DNA of 64,000 bases. Source: Paracamarosporium sp. OC-R06-R3. Lineage: Eukaryota; Ascomycota; Dothideomycetes; Pleosporales; Didymosphaeriaceae. Made by a program: the position numbers and the translations under genes. The notes beneath the pieces are model-generated. The model searched no databases. It was not told the DNA's origin and was given only the letters and a program-made list of their open reading frames with translations. Location: assembly GCA_019828545.1 (NCBI GenBank), contig JACVRA010000171.1:620001-684000 (forward strand). The letters are read 5' to 3'. Below, in pieces: positions 57,766-64,000 of the stretch; within the stretch, counting starts at the first letter, position 1, and every line of letters starts with the position of its first letter.

Positions 57766-59167
57766 CTCTTTTTCCTTTGATACGCAAACGGCGGGGTTCC
57801 TTCTCTTTCTAAATGCACGCTCTCATACTGAGCTTGGGCGATTGGCGTTGCAGCGACACGAGTTCAACTGTGTAGCTGAAGCGCATAGGCCAGGTAAAAA
57901 CCTTGGAACAAAAAATGCGTGAATGGATAGGCTGCTTTTACGACTGAGCCATCGTGCGTCGTCAAGCTCCGCAGTTAGGTTGCCGTTGGAAGTTGGGAGT
58001 GTCGCGCTCGACAGGCGAAGACTGCATCATTGATCGTCGGTGCAGGGGTGGTTTTCTATGACTCGAGCGCTCGTATTCCGCGGACGCCGAGATCGCAGCC
58101 ATCATATGGGGCATAGTTGAGGTGCGAAAAACGGCGGATGAAGAGTCTTTCATTGTAAAAGGTGCGTTGTTAGTGTTGGGAAGGGGTTTTCCATCGCTTG
58201 AGAGACGTGCTACTGAAATTTAGTGAGGTTGTACGACCTCGTGGTCAGTATGGAAGGGACGATTGTGCTCACTTGGTTTGTCGCTGATCTCCGAAGAATC
58301 TCCGGATGCAGAAGCAATGAAGACGCCTGCACATCTATCATCAGCTTGCATACCCCTTGATCGCTGTTATGCCATCCACGCAATCAAAATGTACCAGCTT
58401 CCTATGTCGCAACGTATGGCTAACAAGAGCTGGTGGCGTTTGGCGCTCGATTTAAAATCTGCTCAGCGACCTCACATATGCAACCACGCACGCCTGGGAC
58501 CGATATCCAAGTCGAAGCCATCGTATCGAGAGACCACTGAATCTGGTTGGTTGTATGCATATATGTGCACTGCCTCCTTTATGTCATGTCGCGTGAATTG
58601 GGCATGCGTCAATGTCAATTCTTGGTTACAGCCTTCTTCCCTTGGCCGCTCCGCCTTGCCCTTCCTTGGTATTCACTAATATTCCAGCCTTCACCAACAG
58701 AGCTGTCTAATCTTCGAAAATAAGGATTGTCATTAAGGGGTTGAACCAGCGTCTTTGTTGCTTATGTGTGCGCCTACACATTTTCACTGTTCAGCCGTCC
58801 ATTAATACGCTCATGAGGGCAATTCTACTTGCACAGTTCATCCACACATCGCTGGAGAACAATACTTGAAACGGAAGGGATTGCGAGCATGGTTGCCCTG
58901 CAGAGCGTTCTGCGCCCCAGGGCAACTATCAGCCATCCACGTCAATCACCCCGTTTCACATCAGAACCATTCAGATGACAGCAACCACAGCTTCACATCC
59001 TATTGGCCCTGTTCACTTGTTGGTCGCGTGCCTCTACCAAGTATAGCCTCCGCCACATCAGGCAGTGTGCACCAGGCTGAGGCATCACCACCAGCATTTA
59101 TGAAATGCAGATTTCTTGCTTTTTGCTGCGTCTCTAGATTGCTTTTTCTTTATCCACAGTCACACCG
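57766..59167. other. Intergenic 1.4 kb
   Basis: No supported gene. An open frame at 58263-58679 has no family resemblance and no matched splice sites. Confidence 0.45.
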
Positions 59168-60962
59168 ATGGAAAGGCGTCGATATCTGAACTTATTACAG
59201 GACCCGGGGACGTTCAAGGGTGCTGACCACCTCTCGTATGCAGAAGTGGAGACATCCGAGGTAATCCTCGTATCGGTGTGGCGGTGCCACTTGCTGAGAA
59301 AATAGGCGTCTACCACCTGTCAATTTCGCAAAGGGAGACTGGCCGAAAAGGATGTGGATCAATGGCTAAAGGCAAGTATAGGGAGCCAGAAAACTTGCAG
59401 TCACCATGTGTGCTGACCGAAGTAGCAAGCACAAACTCAGAAACAGAGATCATCTGAGAAGCTGCGGGTGCTGTAGGTGTCTCTGCTGCATACAACAAGT
59501 ATCAATACCAGTCTGACCTCCGTAGTGCTTGCACGTCCAAAGTGACGTCGGATCGCCGTCCTTCCCTTCCATTGACTCGCGCAACGTACGAAACCTTCAC
59601 AAGCAATTGGAAGTTCTCACAATCTCTTCTATATGTACTCAGTACGCGAACATCATGTTTTCTTCCCTTCGAAGGCACGGAAGAGAATACCACAGGTGAA
59701 TTTATGTCTATACTACACAATACCTCTCTAACATGGTAATTGTAGGCTATATTTTCCAAACCATCGACAAAAATGGACGACCCTTCACATGCGCCCTCAC
59801 ACACTTCCCTGATACCAGTGAAACCAATGCCCTCTTATTCGGGCTCTTACCTTCAGAGTGGAATCTCATCTGCGACGAGCTTTCTACGTCACCCCAGCTC
59901 TCCACATGTCCGACATTCCTCCCTATCTGCCTCATCGACCTGGTAAACGACATCATCGAGCAGGATCTCGAGAGCGGCCGCGTCAGAACGCACAAGATCA
60001 TGCTCGAGCTAGGCATGGGTAAATCCGATGCTAAGGACATATACATTGATTGCAGTCTTCATCATTGCGATTTCGTGCCCATTACCCGTGCGTTGACGGG
60101 GTTGACGGCGAACTTAGCTAAATGTGAACTGGCTTGTGAAGCGCACTCACTTCTGTTAGACCAGATGGATAAGGAACAGGCGAAGTGGCTTAGCGGCCTG
60201 GGCGATGGACACAGGCGGAGATGCGACAAGGTTGCAAGTGTGCTGCGAATGCGTAGTGACAATCTGAGGGAGTGGATGCGCGCGATGAAACCGAGAACGA
60301 AGTATCTCACTAAGCGGTCGCAAGCATACGTACAAACAGTATATCCGGCCTCTCAAAAACCATGCCGTGCGCGCTTGTAGCACGGAATTATTCCAGCAGA
60401 GAGAATATCCTCCAAAGATGTGACCCGATTAACACTGACCATCTCCAGGTATATAGTCTCATGGCCCAAAAAGACAACGCCCTCAACATGCAAACAGCCG
60501 AAGCCTCTCTCAATCTCTCACGCGCGAGCTTCAGAGATAGCGCCGCCATGATCGCCATCGCAGAAGACTCCAAGCAAGTCGCGCTGGCTACGTCCAAGGA
60601 CAGTTCCTCGATGTTCATCATCTCAGCTTTGACGCTCATCTTCCTCCCGCCGACATTTACTGCTGTACGTAGCCGTCTACTAATCCCCTTGTATTTGTTT
60701 CTGCATCGCTGATTGCAACCAGACACTATTCAGCACTCAATTCTTCGACCTAAACTCCAAGGACACCAATAGCATGACGTCGTCGCGATTCTGGCTCTAC
60801 TGGGCTGTGACGGTGCCGTTAACGATGGTTACCACCGCGTGCGCGATGTACTTCTGGCACATGCGGGACAGGAAAATGAGGGAGACCTTAACGGTTGCGA
60901 GACGAGACAGCCAGTTCGCGAAGATGGAAAAAGGTCTCAAAGAATGTGGAAACGCGATTTGA
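59168..60962 (+). CDS. Fungal CorA-like membrane protein
   Basis: Six exons are proposed: 59168-59260, 59306-59375, 59477-59695, 59746-60338, 60449-60664 and 60723-60962, giving 476 residues. Phases fit at every junction. The first three are the least certain. A start within the third exon is excluded because it has no in-frame ATG. The helical middle includes VYSLMAQKDNALNMQTAEAS. Two membrane segments close the protein: SMFIISALTLIFLPPTFTAT and FWLYWAVTVPLTMVTTACAM. The GMN signature of true CorA magnesium channels is replaced by a PPTFTA-type loop, as is usual for this fungal branch, so magnesium transport is not assured. Its role is unknown. Confidence 0.75.
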
Positions 60963-61093
60963 AAGGAACGATAGATAACATAGTGAGTAGAATCTTAACC
61001 TCTGTAACAATATATACAAGAATGGATTTTCCGTCGTCGTAAACTAGGTCATGTGCATGTCCAGACAGGTACCTAAACACATCGACAGCCCAT

Positions 61094-61843
61094 CTACAAA
61101 GTGGGCGTCTCCCCATTCCGGATGCATCCCGACTTGTCCGTCAGCGCTTTCGGGCACGTAACCTTCTTGAACGTGACATCCGGGTTGTCAGCGCCCTTGA
61201 ACCAGTCAAACCGCCAGTAACACCCGGCCTTGAGCTTCTCGGGGAACCCATCGCAGTCCGAGCGCGACGAGATTCCGCCATACTGAGCGCCCCATCCATT
61301 GGGAGGCGCTCCCCACTGGTTGCTGCACGCGTTGAACATGCCCACGCCGCCGCCAGGCATCGCGAGATCGAAATGGTTGTTTCCAAGGTCGCCGCCTGTG
61401 TTGGTTGCTTGGACGACGAGCTTCTGGCCGGAGACAGGGCCAGAAGTGAATGTTAGCCTGGTGATGGTTAGTCAGGGTTTCGGGGTATAAGGTTGGGGGA
61501 AGACGAACTCGTAGCATGAGCAGCACCAGTCGCGTTCCGAGGCACCGGCGAGCTTCACCGCGGCGAAACCATATGCCAGCGTGTCGTCCACGGCCCACGG
61601 GCTCTGGTTCGAGCACATGAAGGCCTGGCCGCCGCCGTTGTCGCAGGCGCTCTTTGCGGCCATGTCGGCGAGCGGGTTGTCGCTCTTGTCGCAGCTGCGG
61701 ATGGGCTGGTTGACGGATGCCTTACCGGCCCAGCCGCAGGAGCCCTTGCAGCAGTCCCAGTACCGCGTCGTCTTTCCTGAGCCGCTTTGAGCAGCGGCTC
61801 CAGTGGCGAAAGCCACGAGGGCGAGTTGCTTGACGGAAACCAT
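61094..61843 (-). CDS. Endoglucanase, glycoside hydrolase family 45
   Basis: Two exons are proposed: 61843-61509 and 61457-61094, giving 232 residues. The 51-base intron has a weak donor (GTTCGT). ATG 61843 gives a clean signal peptide (about residues 1-19, ending AAA). The family hallmark [14 protein letters not shown] carries the likely catalytic Asp at residue 30. The second acid is Asp 142 in [14 protein letters not shown]. Many cysteines fit the disulfide set of GH45. No cellulose-binding module follows the catalytic domain. It hydrolyses internal beta-1,4-glucan bonds outside the cell. A TATA-like ATAATAAATA on the coding strand lies about 100 bases upstream. Confidence 0.94.
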
Positions 61844-63041
61844 GGTCAAAGATATGTATCTACGAAGTGTAGTCGTGAGATGATGTCAAAGAATCCTTGG
61901 ATGAGGCGATGCGAGATCTAGGCAGAGGTGGTGGTGGTCCTATTTATTATGGTGTTGGGGCTTTGGGCAAGGCGCTGACTGGGGCCGGCACCGCGCTCGT
62001 AGGTACTTGTCGGGGATGAACCTGTTTCATTTGAACGAGTGTCACGCAGAGTCAACGGTGATCGACGTCCGATTAGAGGTGGCTCAATCTGTGGAATCCG
62101 AGTTACCTGGTTTGCGGAAAAGACGGGACTCGTATACCCCACAATCCTTTCATCTGCGCCAGTATGAGACCCCGTGAGAAGATTGATTGGCTGAGCCGCT
62201 TGGTGCCTGCTTCTTCCTTTGACCTGTTTGATGCATGGATTTTGGCAATAATATGCTCTTGTATGAAGTCAGCAGACATGTTCGTATGTTGCCGAGGAAT
62301 GGTCAATTTGTGTTGGAGGTAGTAGCGTCGGGATTGCGGGCGATTTATTCCTGAAATTTTGCCGAATGGAGTGGCGATATTATTGGGCGCTGTTATAGCG
62401 CAGCGATGTATGGGGGACAGAGTGGCGTTGTGGGGTGCATATGCAGGCATTTAGTTGCACATTAATTTATGTGCCGACATGTTGTAGGGAAGACTGGGCG
62501 ACGTCAATGTGCAGGCCAAAGAAGCTCTGTTTACGAGCGGAACAAAATCAGTCTTCTTTGCAGATAAGCTAATTCTCGCTACAAATGCTTCGATCACGCT
62601 TGCTATGCGCTTGTATCAGGTGATTTAGAGCCGCACTATTTCGAATTCAGCGTTGAAGGAACCCCTCGAAGCAAATTGACAATGTACGTTTTGAGCAAGG
62701 GGCTGTGGTTGCTATGCCACCTCTCGTGGTATCTGCATATACACTTTTGTGTTGAGCGCAGGATTTGCTGGATCGAAGAATTTAATGTTAGTCCAAAATG
62801 ATGTTCGTGGATCCTGGTACAATGCAAGGTTCAGCAAGAAAGAGCATGTATGAGGGGTTAAGAGCATCTGTGAGCTCAGTAATGCAAGCTGTTTTGGCGC
62901 GCTCAGGTCTGAGATGGAATGATTGTTAGTGGCGAGAGACGAGTTGAAACGCGATGGGCATGCATGGAGAAGATTGCGCCAAATCCCAGCGACTTGGCAT
63001 CTAGTTGATATTACATTTCGGCTTCCATTACCATATTTCAT
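61844..63041. other. Intergenic 1.2 kb
   Basis: This holds the promoter of the endoglucanase and the 3' flank of the sugar transporter. No gene is supported. The 62.2-63.0 kb part is AT-rich. Confidence 0.45.
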
Positions 63042-64000
63042 CTACACCTTTAGGTCGCTCTTTCCGTGATCAATCGATGTAGCGGGCTCTTCTGTGTCGT
63101 AAGCCTTTTGACGCGCTTCTTCCAGGTTGAGTTGAGTTCCGCTCGGGTTGAAAACTAATCATGTCAGCTAATTGCTCCACAACATATAAAGTCTTGCACT
63201 TACGCAGTTCCATCTCCTCCAGAGATCGTCCCTTGGTCTCCTTGATGAAGAACCAAGTGTATGCGATGAGCGAGCAGTTGAAGATGGCAAACATGAGAAA
63301 CGTCCTCCAGCCGAGGTTCTCGATGGCATGCGGAGTGATCTGACTGAACACGAAGTTGAACAGCCATTGCGTGGCGGTGCCAGTTGCGATAGCTCCTTCG
63401 CGAATGCGCGTTGGGAAGATTTCGCTCATGTACAACCCTATGCAGCGTTAGCAGCGTCTAAGAGAATGGAGACGCAGACTTACATGGTACAGGGCCCCAA
63501 GAGATGTTGTATACCATCGCCTCAATGTAGATCATGCCAATAGCAGCGCTGGCAGATCTAGTAAGGCCGGCTTTACCGGTTGGCGGCTCAGTTGCTGTGA
63601 TGACGGCCACAATGAGCATGAGGATAGCCATGAAGAATGCGCCGTTCAGTAGCGCCCACCTCCTGCCAATGCGTTCTACGAGGAACAACAAGAAGACGAA
63701 GCAGGCTACCACTTTGCAAAGCCCAAAGAAACCGGACATGAACATGGCATTGTTTCCAGCGCCGACGGCCGCAAAGAACTGCGGTGCGAAGTAAGCCAAG
63801 GATGTGTTGCCGGTCAATTGGACTCCGATTTGCAATGTGATGACGAGAATGATGCGCCACCTGTTGGCTGGCAACGTGTACTCTTTCCAAGTGACACCCT
63901 GGGTCAATCGCTCTTCCTCTGCAATGCCGGCGTTGATTTCGTTCATTTCCGCTTGGATTTCCTGGTCGTACTCGCCGCCTCGGACCCATACCAATGACTT
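63042..64000 (-). CDS. MFS sugar/quinate-type transporter, C-terminal part
   Basis: The gene runs off the window at 64000, so its N-terminal half is missing. Three exons are visible: 64000-63484, 63437-63204 and 63154-63042, with 287 residues. The second junction gives ISWGPVPWLYMSEIFPTRIREGAI, with the family PTRxR motif. The third gives a GRSLEEMELLFNPSGTQ end, and the last residues are HGKSDLKV. Two sugar-porter signatures are seen: the loop before helix 10 and KETKGRSLEEME at the end. The first visible part (SLVWVRGGEYDQEIQ) is the central loop. Homologues carry hexoses, quinate or galacturonate; the substrate cannot be fixed without the N-terminal half. Confidence 0.9.

Noticed and set aside
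1..64000. Search for intact transposons, CRISPR arrays or rRNA genes
   Set aside because: No transposase or reverse-transcriptase reading frame, no regular spacer array and no rRNA sequence was recognised by eye.

Overview
The window comes from a filamentous ascomycete, most likely a dothideomycete such as one of the Pleosporales. Genes are spaced at about one per 2-3 kb. Introns are mostly 47-63 bases, start with GTAAGT or GTANGT, and carry CTAAC or CTGAC branch-like sequences. The families are typical of Pezizomycotina: an RTA1-like protein, a CFEM-GPCR, a fungal CorA-like protein, a GH45 endoglucanase, an Sfp1 split-finger regulator, a Boi-type SH3-SAM-PH protein and a fungal ferroportin. 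All exon structures were worked out by hand from splice motifs, reading phase and family similarity recalled from memory. No alignment or database search was run.

Layout. 1-654: 3' end of a CTNNBL1-like gene. 1326-2420: RTA1-like membrane protein, tail to tail with a monocarboxylate-type MFS transporter (2721-4315, minus). 6032-6865: an orphan ORF. 6932-8446: FAD oxidoreductase of the delta(24)-sterol reductase type. 9382-9576: a tiny cysteine-rich protein. 12461-14821: Sfp1-like zinc-finger regulator (minus). 16380-17233: short-chain dehydrogenase (minus). 20256-21806: ferroportin.

21.8-28.3 kb is the accessory part of the window. It starts with a 14-bp minisatellite and a displaced copy of the ferroportin 3' end. 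Two tandem, diverged, glutamine-rich paralogs of unknown family follow (24155-25110 and 25971-27129). Both have the same intron positions and phases and a shared core motif. Each is followed by a TCCCAGA-type repeat array. Coding-like sequence continues past the stop of the second gene and is interrupted by stops that single C-to-T changes could explain. This is the best candidate here for something undescribed.

28772-30307: cytochrome P450 (minus). 31814-33407: CFEM-domain seven-helix receptor. 33655-35904: a 711-residue orphan (minus). 35.9-39.2 kb is gene-poor with two local tandem duplications. 39160-41141: two fungal genes of unclear role. 41973-45098: PIAS/Siz-type SUMO ligase (minus), divergent from a Boi-like polarity protein (45934-49178). 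49762-52524: three small or disordered membrane proteins. 53269-54737: family 31 glycosyltransferase (minus). 56045-57765: MFS drug/amine-type transporter (minus). 59168-60962: CorA-like membrane protein. 61094-61843: GH45 endoglucanase (minus). 63042-64000: sugar/quinate-type MFS transporter (minus, 5' end outside the window).

The genes do not form one pathway. Housekeeping genes (splicing, SUMOylation, polarity, ribosome-biogenesis control, iron export) are mixed with transport, surface-sensing and plant-cell-wall genes, as is usual for plant-associated fungi. I saw no polyketide or peptide synthase, so I do not propose a biosynthetic cluster. I found no rRNA gene, no convincing tRNA gene, no CRISPR array and no intact transposon.
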